DNA of 64,000 nucleotides from an uncultured Bacteroidota bacterium (GTDB lineage: Bacteria > Bacteroidota > Bacteroidia > Flavobacteriales > Flavobacteriaceae): positions 96,832 to 160,831 of the forward strand of contig CACMJT010000004.1 in assembly GCA_902614065.1 (NCBI GenBank), given 5' to 3'. Shown piece by piece: positions 36,182 to 44,043 of the stretch (position 1 is its first letter; every line of letters starts with the position of its first letter). A program made the position numbers and the translations under genes. Under the pieces are notes generated by a model, which saw only the letters and a program-made list of their open reading frames with translations, did not search any database and was not told the DNA's origin.

Positions 36182-37000
36182 GCTCAATGTATTCAAACCA
36201 TCTGGAGCATCTGATTTTTTGGCTTGCTTTAATCCTTGCTTAGCAATTTTTAAAGCTTCTCTCTTCTTCCCATAGTAATTATAAACTAATGCTTTAACTC
36301 TGAGTTGCCAATATTTTGGTTCCTTATAACTTTCAAAAGCAAGATTAATCCACTCATAAGCCTTTTCCTTGTCTAAACCCTCTTCGTAATAATATAATGC
36401 AGCTTTTTGATAATCACTAGGCTTGGGGTTTTTAGATAAAGTATTTTTAATATTATTAACCATTTTATCCTTTGTCAAAGCATCAATATAGTATATAGCC
36501 AGCATGTTGTCCCAAATCAAATTTAAGGTTGATCCGTTATTACTGATATTATCAAAAGATATTTCAAATGTTTCAACAGAAAATGGGAGTTCTATAAAAT
36601 CTGACACCACTCTCGCGACAATTAAACTTTCATCAAATTCTTTCAAGGATCCCCACTTATCGGTTTTTTTATATACTATCAAATCCAATCTTTTTTCCCT
36701 CGGAACAGAGTATATATGATATTCACCCTTTGGTACAAGTTGATTATTTATCTTAATATCATCTGACACGCTAAATGTTGTAGCTTGATTCGCTCCTGTT
36801 CTCCAAATTTTATTGTAAGGGACTAAACTTCCGAAGATTGTCCTGCCTTTTTTAGATGGTCTTGAATAATCTACAGTAATATTAACCAAACCGATATTCT
36901 GGCTAAGCTTTGCTCTTGGACTTGCTATAGGTGCCTTCAGTTGAGCACTCAGCGTAGCAGCACTCAGAAATATAGATAATAAAAAAAATAATTTTTGCAT
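36155..37000 (-). CDS. DUF2911 domain protein, exported
   Basis: A 281-residue protein with a signal peptide (cut near TLSAQ, residue 20). The DUF2911 domain covers residues ~25-170 (SPRAKLSQNIGLVNITVDYSRPSKKGR, IFGSLVPYNKIWRTGANQATTFSVSDDI). A C-terminal region with TPR-like helices follows (DYQKAALYYYEEGLDKEKAYEWINLAFE). Function unknown; the family is common in Bacteroidota. It overlaps the symporter gene tail to tail by 27 bp. Confidence 0.85.
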   Translation of the reverse strand: MQKLFFLLSIFLSAATLSAQLKAPIASPRAKLSQNIGLVNITVDYSRPSKKGRTIFGSLVPYNKIWRTGANQATTFSVSDDIKINNQLVPKGEYHIYSVPREKRLDLIVYKKTDKWGSLKEFDESLIVARVVSDFIELPFSVETFEISFDNISNNGSTLNLIWDNMLAIYYIDALTKDKMVNNIKNTLSKNPKPSDYQKAALYYYEEGLDKEKAYEWINLAFESYKEPKYWQLRVKALVYNYYGKKREALKIAKQGLKQAKKSDAPDGLNTLSLLVDMLSK

Positions 37001-37025
37001 GACTTTTGTTTATATATTCAATATT

Positions 37026-37490
37026 ATGAAAATTTTTAAACTTCATACAAAACAAAAGCTTCCAATTACAATTCAGGCCGCATGGGATTTCCTTTCAGAT
37101 CCAAAAAATTTAAAGGATATTACCCCTAACAAAATGAATTTCAATATTACTGACTGTGATTATAAAAAAATTTATCCTGGCCAAATAATTCAATACACAG
37201 TAACTCCATTACTTAATATTCCTTTAAAATGGGTTACTGAAATTACTCATGTTGTTGATAAAAAATATTTTGTTGATGAACAAAGATTTGGACCATACAG
37301 CCTTTGGCACCACAAACATTTCATAAAAGAGGTTAATGGAGGAATTGAAATGGAAGATATAATTCATTATAAAATCCCTCTTGGCTTCATCGGTTACATG
37401 ATGAATTATTTAATAATTAAAAATAAACTTGGCCACATTTTTGAATACAGAAGAAAAAAGTTAAACGAAATATTTGGTGAACTAAAATGA
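37026..37490 (+). CDS. SRPBCC-family ligand-binding protein (photolyase-cluster type)
   Basis: A 154-residue protein with the SRPBCC/START-like helix-grip pattern (IQAAWDFLSDPKNLKDITPNKMNFNI, YTVTPLLNIPLKWVTEITHV, DIIHYKIPLGFIGYMMNYL). Such proteins bind hydrophobic ligands; the ligand here is unknown. It is the first gene of a tight five-gene operon with an SDR, two photolyase-family genes and a TIGR03643 protein. The start is ATG 37026; the frame extends 9 codons further without a better start. The SDR overlaps by ATGA. Confidence 0.82.
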   Translation: MKIFKLHTKQKLPITIQAAWDFLSDPKNLKDITPNKMNFNITDCDYKKIYPGQIIQYTVTPLLNIPLKWVTEITHVVDKKYFVDEQRFGPYSLWHHKHFIKEVNGGIEMEDIIHYKIPLGFIGYMMNYLIIKNKLGHIFEYRRKKLNEIFGELK

Positions 37491-38176
37491 AGAATATATT
37501 ATTAATTGGAGGATCCTATGGAATTGGACTATCATTGGTAAAAAAACTCAATGAAAATTTTAATGTTTATACAGCATGTAGGACTAACGAAAATTTAAAT
37601 TCCGAAAACGCAAATTTTATCAAATTTGATGCATTGAATGATACCATTGACACATCAGCTCTTCCTGATGAGTTACATGGGTTTGTCTATCTCCCGGGTA
37701 GTATAAATTTAAGACCATTTAAAGGTCTGTCAATTGAAGCTTTCAGAGATGACTTAGAAATAAACTTAATTTCTTTAATAAAAGTCCTGAAGGATGTCAT
37801 GCCCAAATTGACAAACTCAACATCTAGTAGTGTCGTTTTAATGAGTACAGTTGCTGTACAAAGGGGAATGCCCTTCCATAGTAGCGTTGCGGCTTCTAAA
37901 GGTGCAATTGAAGGTTTGACAAAATCATTGGCTGCTGAGTATGCTCCAAAAGTTAGAGTAAACGCAGTAGCACCTTCAATAGTTGATACACCCTTAGCTA
38001 ATCGATTTCTCAATAATGAGCTTAAAGTTGAAAAGTCTGCTCAAAAACACCCACTAAAAAGAATTGGTCAAGCTAGTGATATAGCTGATATTATCAAATT
38101 CCTTTTGTCTGAAAAATCAAGTTGGATGACTGGACAAATTATTGGCGTTGACGGTGGAACCTCAACTCTATCCTAA
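37487..38176 (+). CDS. SDR-fold protein lacking the catalytic Ser and Tyr
   Basis: A 229-residue short-chain dehydrogenase fold. The cofactor loop GGSYGIG (residues 8-14) and the C-terminal RVNAVAPSIVDTPL and GVDGG motifs are present. In the active site, the line MSTVAVQRGMPFHSSVAASK puts Thr121 where the catalytic Ser should be and Val134 where the Tyr should be; Lys138 of YxxxK remains. It probably binds NAD(P)(H) but may not do classical SDR chemistry. Related proteins in flavobacterial photolyase clusters look similar as I recall. Coupled to the SRPBCC gene by ATGA. Confidence 0.87.
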   Translation: MKNILLIGGSYGIGLSLVKKLNENFNVYTACRTNENLNSENANFIKFDALNDTIDTSALPDELHGFVYLPGSINLRPFKGLSIEAFRDDLEINLISLIKVLKDVMPKLTNSTSSSVVLMSTVAVQRGMPFHSSVAASKGAIEGLTKSLAAEYAPKVRVNAVAPSIVDTPLANRFLNNELKVEKSAQKHPLKRIGQASDIADIIKFLLSEKSSWMTGQIIGVDGGTSTLS

Positions 38177-38177
38177 A

Positions 38178-39464
38178 TTGGAAAATTCAATAATTTTTTG
38201 GTTTCGAAGAGATCTCAGACTTGATGATAATCACGGTCTATATAGAGCATTGAAAGAGTCCAGTTCTGTAGTACCAATATTTATTTATGATAGTGATATA
38301 ACAGATAAGATAATTGATAATGATCATCGCCTAAAACACATTTTTAATTCAGTCGAAAAATTAAATCTAGATTTAAAAAAGCTTAACAAAAAAATATTCA
38401 CATTCAAAGGCAAACCCTTAGAAATATTTAGGTCATTAATAAGAAACAATAAAATTTCCAAAGTTTATTACAACAAAGACTACGAGCCATATGCTTTAAA
38501 AAGAGATAATTCTATAAAAAATTTATTAATAAAAAATTCCATAAGCTTTGAGGGTTTTAAAGACCAGGTCATTTTTGAAGAAGTTGAAGTAACCAAAGAT
38601 GATGGAAAACCATATGTAGTATACACTCCATATTCAAAAAAATGGTTAGAAAAGTTTTCTAAAGAACAAATTAAAAATTATAAGTCTGAGAATTTGCTTG
38701 AAAGAATGGTAAATAGTGACTTTTTTAATCATGATGATATCAAATTAAAATTTAGTAAAACTACCTTGAACCCACCAAACCTGTGTTTTACAGACGAAAT
38801 TATCAACGAATACAATGAAACTAGAAATTTCCCCTACCTTGACAAAACCTCCAAAATTGGAGTATTTCTTCGATTTGGTAATATAAGTATTAGAAAAGCA
38901 GTTAAAAAGTCTGATAAAGCAATTGATAAAACCTACCTAAAAGAATTGATTTGGAGAGAGTTTTTTATGCAAATACTTTGGCACTACCCCAAAACAACGA
39001 AAACATCATTCAAAGAAAAATATGAAAGAGTTAAATGGAGAAATAATATGGAAGAATTTAAGCTTTGGTGTGAGGGTAAAACTGGATATCCAATAGTAGA
39101 TGCCGGAATGAATGAGTTAAATTCCACGGGGTTTATGCATAATCGAGTTAGGATGGTTGTTGCTAGTTTTCTTTGCAAACACCTTTTAATTGATTGGAGA
39201 TTGGGAGAAAAGTATTTTTCGGATATGTTATTTGATTATGAACAATCAAGTAATGTTGGAAATTGGCAGTGGGTAGCTGGATGCGGTGTCGACGCTTCTC
39301 CATACTTCAGAATATTTAATCCTTACGAGCAACAAAAGAAATTTGACAAGTTTGGAACCTATGTTAAGAAGTGGCTTCCAAATGGTTACAAAGAACAACC
39401 AATTGTTGACCATAAATTCGCAAGACAAAGATGCCTTGAAACTTACAAAGAGGCTGTTAATTAA
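38178..39464 (+). CDS. Deoxyribodipyrimidine photolyase (cryptochrome/photolyase family, class I type)
   Basis: Light-driven repair of pyrimidine dimers. The N-terminal antenna domain begins SIIFWFRRDLRLDDN. The FAD domain has LKELIWREFFMQILWHYP, WCEGKTGYPIVDAGMNELNSTGFMHNRVRM near residue 295 and GNWQWVAGCGVDASPYFRIFNP near 360, with the conserved Trp and Asn/Asp that bind flavin. I start at TTG 38178 (MENSIIFW), one base after the SDR stop; longer frames run into the SDR gene. 428 residues. Lesion type (CPD) is inferred from the class. Confidence 0.92.
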   Translation: MENSIIFWFRRDLRLDDNHGLYRALKESSSVVPIFIYDSDITDKIIDNDHRLKHIFNSVEKLNLDLKKLNKKIFTFKGKPLEIFRSLIRNNKISKVYYNKDYEPYALKRDNSIKNLLIKNSISFEGFKDQVIFEEVEVTKDDGKPYVVYTPYSKKWLEKFSKEQIKNYKSENLLERMVNSDFFNHDDIKLKFSKTTLNPPNLCFTDEIINEYNETRNFPYLDKTSKIGVFLRFGNISIRKAVKKSDKAIDKTYLKELIWREFFMQILWHYPKTTKTSFKEKYERVKWRNNMEEFKLWCEGKTGYPIVDAGMNELNSTGFMHNRVRMVVASFLCKHLLIDWRLGEKYFSDMLFDYEQSSNVGNWQWVAGCGVDASPYFRIFNPYEQQKKFDKFGTYVKKWLPNGYKEQPIVDHKFARQRCLETYKEAVN

Positions 39465-39466
39465 CA

Positions 39467-40936
39467 ATGGAAGTAAATCTTATTTTTCCGAATCAACTTT
39501 TCAGAGATGGTGTACTAATCAACAATTCGAATAAAACATTTCTAATTGAAGAGTTTATGTTTTTCAGACATTTTAAATTTCACAAACAAAAAATTCTGTT
39601 CCATAGGATGTCAATGAAAAAGTATGAGAGTTTCTTAAAGTCAAAAAATATTGATGTAGAATATGTTGATAGTTATGAGGAAATTTCAGACATAAGGTTA
39701 TTTTTCGATAAAATGGAATCTATCAAATCAATAAATATCTACGATCCTGAAGATGATTGGTTAGAAAAAAGAATTATAAAGGCCTGCTCCAAAAACAACA
39801 TAAAAGTTAATGTATACGAAAATCAACTGTTTATAACTAAAAAAATTGAGTTGGACTCTTTTTTTAGAGCTGACAAGAAAAAATTTTTTCAGACGAGCTT
39901 TTACAAAAACCAAAGACTAAAATTCAACATCTTAATGGAAGGGGGGAAACCTGAAGGAGGTAAATGGACTTACGATGATATGAACCGTGAAAAATATCCC
40001 AAAGACAAAACCCCACCAAACATCAATTATGTAGAGACAAATGATGATTATGAATCAGCAAAATGTTACATAGAAAAAAATTTCAATCATAATCCTGGAA
40101 AATTGAACGTAGATAAAATTTATCCGTACGATTTCCATACAGCAGATAGTTGGTTTGAAGCCTTCCTAATTGAAAGATATGATGAATTTGGTCCCTATGA
40201 AGATGCTGTTGTCAAAGAAAAGTCTGTTCTAAATCATAGTGTTCTTTCACCAATTATTAATTCTGGACTCTTGAACCCAAAATTAATCATGGAAAAATCA
40301 GTTAAATTTTATAATGATAATGATATTAGACTGAACTCTTGTGAAGGATTTATCAGACAAATTATAGGTTGGAGAGAATTTATAAGGGGTGTTTATATTG
40401 CCAAAGGTTCAGAAGAAAGAACAAAAAACTTTTGGGGATTCAAAAGAAAAATACCAAAATCATTTTATGATGGAACAACAGGAATTGAACCTCTTGACGA
40501 CACAATAAAAAAAATAAACAATTCGGCATATGCAAATCACATAGAGAGATTAATGATTATAGGTAATTTCATGCTTCTATGTGAATTTGATCCTGATGAT
40601 GTATATAAGTGGTTTATGGAACTTTTTATTGACTCATACGACTGGGTAATGGTACCTAACGTATATGGAATGAGCCAATTTGCAGATGGTGGATTGATGT
40701 CAACTAAACCCTACATCAGTGGAAGTAGTTACGTTCTTAAAATGAGTAATTATAAAAAAGGGGAATGGTGTCCGATTTGGGACTCTTTATTTTGGAATTT
40801 CATAAATAATCAAAGAGATTTTTTTATTACCAATCCGAGAATGAGAATGTTAGTCAGTACTTATGATAAAATGAATCCAGAAAAAAAGGAAAGCATCAAC
40901 GTAACTTCCAATAACTTTTTAAAATCAATTTCATAA
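39467..40936 (+). CDS. PhrB/FeS-BCP-like photolyase homologue, most Fe-S ligands missing
   Basis: A 489-residue member of the prokaryotic (6-4) photolyase / cryptochrome-like family. The N-terminal domain (IFPNQLF, EEFMFFRHFKFHKQKILFHRMSMKKY) is followed by the FAD domain with GFIRQIIGWREFIRG near residue 300, YANHIERLMIIGNFMLL and PNVYGMSQFADGGLMSTKPY near 405. Members such as Agrobacterium PhrB bind a 4Fe-4S cluster through four Cys, two of them in a CxxC just after this region. Here the stretch is YVLKMSNYKKGEWCPIWDSLFW, with no CxxC and a shortened loop. The first ligand position also lacks Cys. Flavin chemistry without the cluster is likely. Confidence 0.87.
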   Translation: MEVNLIFPNQLFRDGVLINNSNKTFLIEEFMFFRHFKFHKQKILFHRMSMKKYESFLKSKNIDVEYVDSYEEISDIRLFFDKMESIKSINIYDPEDDWLEKRIIKACSKNNIKVNVYENQLFITKKIELDSFFRADKKKFFQTSFYKNQRLKFNILMEGGKPEGGKWTYDDMNREKYPKDKTPPNINYVETNDDYESAKCYIEKNFNHNPGKLNVDKIYPYDFHTADSWFEAFLIERYDEFGPYEDAVVKEKSVLNHSVLSPIINSGLLNPKLIMEKSVKFYNDNDIRLNSCEGFIRQIIGWREFIRGVYIAKGSEERTKNFWGFKRKIPKSFYDGTTGIEPLDDTIKKINNSAYANHIERLMIIGNFMLLCEFDPDDVYKWFMELFIDSYDWVMVPNVYGMSQFADGGLMSTKPYISGSSYVLKMSNYKKGEWCPIWDSLFWNFINNQRDFFITNPRMRMLVSTYDKMNPEKKESINVTSNNFLKSIS

Positions 40937-41205
40937 TGGAAATTGAAAAAATTGATCGTATCATTGAGATGGCTTGGGAGGACAGAACACCATTTGAGGC
41001 AATCAAAAGTCAGTTTGGCTTTGATGAAAGCGAAGTTATCAAGTTAATGAGAAACAATTTAAAGAAATCAAGTTTTAAACTTTGGCGGAAAAGAGTTAAC
41101 GGAAGAACTACAAAACATCTAAAATTGAGGGAGAATAGAGAAATAGATTTTGTAAAATTTAAATGCAGTAGACAAAAAAATATTTCTAATAATAAGTTTA
41201 AGTAA
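40936..41205 (+). CDS. TIGR03643-type (DUF2805) small protein of photolyase cluster
   Basis: An 89-residue basic protein with the pattern RIIEMAWEDRTPFEAIKSQFGFDESEVIKLMR and then FKLWRKRVNGRTTKH. It looks like a helix-turn-helix-type small domain. The family is regularly found beside photolyase genes, but its role is unknown. The ATG shares one base with the upstream stop (TAATG). The 3' end overlaps convergent murA by 8 bp. Confidence 0.85.
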   Translation: MEIEKIDRIIEMAWEDRTPFEAIKSQFGFDESEVIKLMRNNLKKSSFKLWRKRVNGRTTKHLKLRENREIDFVKFKCSRQKNISNNKFK

Positions 41206-42508
41206 CTCTATTTATTTTTGCACCAATTGCAGTTAACCTCTCGTCTATATTTTCATATCCCCTATCAATTTGCTCAATATTATTTATTGTGCTAATTCCT
41301 TTAGCTGAAAGGGCAGCGATTAACAAAGATATTCCAGCTCGGATATCTGGTGAGGACATTTTAGTCGCCTTTAATCTGGACTTAAAATTATGCCCAATGA
41401 CAACAGCTCTGTGGGGATCACATAAAATAATTTTCGCTCCCATGTCAATTAATTTATCTACAAAAAATAACCTGCTTTCAAACATTTTTTGATGAATCAA
41501 AACACTACCTTTTGCCTGAGTTGCAACAACCAAAATTATGCTAATTAAGTCTGGTGTAAAAAGTGGCCATGGTCCGTCGGAAATTGTAAGGACACTACCA
41601 TCAATATTATTTTGAATTTCATAACCATTTTTATGAGCGGGAATCTTTATGTCATTACCATCAATATGAGTATTAACTCCAATCTTTGAGAAAACTGATA
41701 AAATTTGTTCTAATGACTCTGAATGAACATTTTTAATCGTTAATTCGCTTCTGGTCAAGGCCGCAAGACCAATCCAACTTCCAATTTCAATTATATCTGG
41801 CTGAATAGTGTGTTCACAACCATTTAATTTATCAACACCTTTGATGTGTAGTAAATTTGAACCCTTTCCCTTGATGGATGCACCCATAGAGCTTAGCATT
41901 GAACACAATTGCTGAATGTAAGGTTCACAAGCTGCATTATATATAGTCGTTTCTCCCTCAGCCAAGACTGATGCCATAATGATATTTGCGGTGCCTGTAA
42001 CCGAGGGCTGATCTAATAAAATTTTACAACCTTTTAATTTTTTAGTTTCAATCTTATATTTCTTGTTCTCTTTATCATAACTAAATTTTCCACCCAATTT
42101 TATTAAATTTTCAAAATGTGTATCCAATCTTCTTCTACCAATCTTATCACCACCAGGTCTTGGGATGGATGCTGAGCCATACCTGGCCAGTAATGGCCCC
42201 ACAATCATTATAGAACCTCTAAGACTTTTACATTTTAACTCAAAATCTTCAGAGTTTAAGTAACCTAAATCAATATTTTTAGACTGAAATTGAAATACTC
42301 CTTTTGAAACTTTTACCACCAGGACACCTAGTGATTTTAATAAATCAATTAATTTATTTACGTCAATTATATCAGGTACGTTTTTGATAGTTATTTTTTG
42401 GTCAGACAATAGTACTGCGCAAATTATTTGTAGTGCCTCATTTTTAGCACCTTGGGGATAAATTGTTCCAGATAGTTTTTTTCCTCCAACTACTTCAAAA
42501 GAGCTCAT
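41198..42508 (-). CDS. murA: UDP-N-acetylglucosamine 1-carboxyvinyltransferase, Asp in place of the fosfomycin Cys
   Basis: First committed step of peptidoglycan synthesis: adds enolpyruvyl from PEP to UDP-GlcNAc. The 436-residue protein has GTIYPQGAKNEALQI near residue 15, SIRGS-like LRGSIMIVGPLLARYG, the active loop RPGGDKIGRRRLDTHF near 117-132, and SSPDIRAGISLLIAALSAKG near 380. The loop residue that is Cys115 in E. coli and is alkylated by fosfomycin is Asp121 here, as in other naturally resistant MurA proteins. Its ATG shares one base with the DUF4290 stop. Confidence 0.95.
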   Translation of the reverse strand: MSSFEVVGGKKLSGTIYPQGAKNEALQIICAVLLSDQKITIKNVPDIIDVNKLIDLLKSLGVLVVKVSKGVFQFQSKNIDLGYLNSEDFELKCKSLRGSIMIVGPLLARYGSASIPRPGGDKIGRRRLDTHFENLIKLGGKFSYDKENKKYKIETKKLKGCKILLDQPSVTGTANIIMASVLAEGETTIYNAACEPYIQQLCSMLSSMGASIKGKGSNLLHIKGVDKLNGCEHTIQPDIIEIGSWIGLAALTRSELTIKNVHSESLEQILSVFSKIGVNTHIDGNDIKIPAHKNGYEIQNNIDGSVLTISDGPWPLFTPDLISIILVVATQAKGSVLIHQKMFESRLFFVDKLIDMGAKIILCDPHRAVVIGHNFKSRLKATKMSSPDIRAGISLLIAALSAKGISTINNIEQIDRGYENIDERLTAIGAKINRVT

Positions 42509-43146
42509 TACTTTCTTTTATAATTTCGATAGGATTTTTTCCCTTTTTTTGGAGATTTTGTAAACCTTTTGTTAGACATAATAATTAGATCTTTTGAATC
42601 AGTTAGAGGTTTTGAATCTCTATCTAACTTAATTTTACCATCCGATAGTTCAAATATGTGGTCAAATATGACCTTGTCATCTACGGTATCCTTATTCCAA
42701 GTCAAAAAACATTTTTTCATGTGGTTTGCTATGACATAGATTAATTTATCTTTAAGTTCACCTTGATCCCAACTAACAGCTATGTCAATCATTTTTTTTA
42801 TGTTATTGCCATAAAATCTGTATTTCGGATAATTTTGTGGGTAATTTAGCTTTTCTGGTTTTTCTTCTAATAATTCTTTTTCAGGCTTAGGGAATGGTGA
42901 GTCTACATCCAACTTAAATTCTGACATTATAAATAATTGATCCCATAGTTTATGTTGAAAATCTGCAACATCTCTAAGGTGAGGGTTTAAATTACCCATT
43001 ACTCCAATTATTGCCTTAGCCATATTATTCCTCTCTGATTTATTTTCGCACTCAACAGCTTGATTTACCATCTTTTGTATGTGTCTACCATACTCAGGAA
43101 TAATTAAGTCGATTCTCTCACTATTATATTCTAACGAATCTATCAT
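42508..43146 (-). CDS. DUF4290 family protein
   Basis: A 212-residue cytoplasmic protein with the DUF4290 pattern: EYGRHIQKMVNQAVECENKSERNNMAKAIIGVMGNLNPHLRDVADFQHKLWDQL near residues 18-70, and KKMIDIAVSWDQGELKDKLIYVIANHMKKCFLTWNKD near 115-150. A Lys/Arg-rich tail ends the protein (KGKKSYRNYKRK). Function unknown. It precedes murA with a 1-nt overlap, an order usual in Bacteroidota. Confidence 0.88.
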   Translation of the reverse strand: MIDSLEYNSERIDLIIPEYGRHIQKMVNQAVECENKSERNNMAKAIIGVMGNLNPHLRDVADFQHKLWDQLFIMSEFKLDVDSPFPKPEKELLEEKPEKLNYPQNYPKYRFYGNNIKKMIDIAVSWDQGELKDKLIYVIANHMKKCFLTWNKDTVDDKVIFDHIFELSDGKIKLDRDSKPLTDSKDLIIMSNKRFTKSPKKGKKSYRNYKRK

Positions 43147-43173
43147 AATTTCAAAAGTAATAGATTTTTTTAA

Positions 43174-43458
43174 CTATAGAGATATAATACCCTCAATTTT
43201 AGAAACTGATTTATATGTTTTTATGACACTTTCTGCAGATGAAACCTCTTTAGTGATTGAAAATGAAATATATTTTGAGTTAGAAGAAATTTTCTCTTTT
43301 ACAGAAACATTTTTTGAATCAAATAAAGACATTAACTGCTTTCTTTTGTTCGGAGTATTTTCCACTATAAATTTAAAGAGGTATTGTGTAGGCCAATGAT
43401 GACATTCATCTAGGCTTTGCTTCAGGTTATTATAAAAAATTTCTGAGGATTTTGTCAC
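43174..43458 (-). CDS. DUF493 (YbeD-like) protein
   Basis: A 94-residue protein with one ferredoxin-like fold: FKFIVENTPNKRKQLMSLFDSKNVSVKEKISSNSKYISFSITKEVSSAESVIKTYKSVSKIEGIISL. The family resembles ACT-type regulatory domains; no activity known. The start is GTG 43458, 4 nt after a TATATTTG box, so its mRNA may be leaderless. DUF4290 begins 27 nt after its stop. Confidence 0.83.
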   Translation of the reverse strand: MTKSSEIFYNNLKQSLDECHHWPTQYLFKFIVENTPNKRKQLMSLFDSKNVSVKEKISSNSKYISFSITKEVSSAESVIKTYKSVSKIEGIISL

Positions 43459-43462
43459 AATT

Positions 43463-43470
43463 CAAATATA
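43463..43470 (-). promoter_or_regulatory. Predicted -7 box TATATTTG for DUF493
   Basis: Minus-strand TAnnTTTG ending 4 nt before the GTG start, the same spacing and sequence as at tgt (23165-23172). No TTTG at -33. Confidence 0.45.
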
Positions 43471-43512
43471 CTAACAAATTATAGTTTTATTTTTATGTAA
43501 TTTTTAAGATTA

Positions 43513-44043
43513 ATGTCTACTAAAATTTTAATAACGGGCGGTCCAGGTACAGGTAAAACATCTGTAATAAATGAACTTTTGAATAGAGGATACTTTTGTT
43601 TTCCTGAAATTGTGAGAGAATTAAAATCTTCAAAAGGAAGTGATGGTGTGAAAAATTATTTTGATTCTAACCCAATAGATTTTACAAATAAATTATTTCA
43701 TCTAAGAACAAATCAATACGCAAAAGAAATAAAATCTGACAGTATATTTTACGACAGAGGACCAATTGATTCCATTGCATATCTTAAATTCAAGAAAATT
43801 AATTGTCCTAACAGACTAATTAATCTCGCCAAAACAATTAAATATGATTTTTATTTCATTGCTGAGCCTTGGGAAAAAATCTATGTAAATGATGAAATAA
43901 GAGAAGAGACATTTAATCAATGTAAAGTGATTCATCAGAGTATAGTATCAACATACAAACAATTTAATGCTGAATTAATAAGTTTACCATTTGAATCAGT
44001 TAATGATAGAGTAGAATTTATATTAAATAGAATCAAGATATGA
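43513..44043 (+). CDS. AAA-family NTPase/kinase-like protein
   Basis: A 176-residue P-loop protein. Walker A is ILITGGPGTGKTSVINELLNRGY near residue 5; FYDRGPIDSIAYLKF near 77 looks like the DxxG/Asp motif of small nucleoside-kinase-like ATPases (AAA_28 group). The PEIVREL segment is typical of this group. No substrate can be named. Its stop overlaps fmt (ATGA). Confidence 0.8.
   Translation: MSTKILITGGPGTGKTSVINELLNRGYFCFPEIVRELKSSKGSDGVKNYFDSNPIDFTNKLFHLRTNQYAKEIKSDSIFYDRGPIDSIAYLKFKKINCPNRLINLAKTIKYDFYFIAEPWEKIYVNDEIREETFNQCKVIHQSIVSTYKQFNAELISLPFESVNDRVEFILNRIKI

Noticed and set aside
43079..43399. 106-codon plus-strand frame across the DUF4290/DUF493 junction
   Set aside because: Covers two recognisable minus-strand genes and the promoter gap only partly; no family resemblance.
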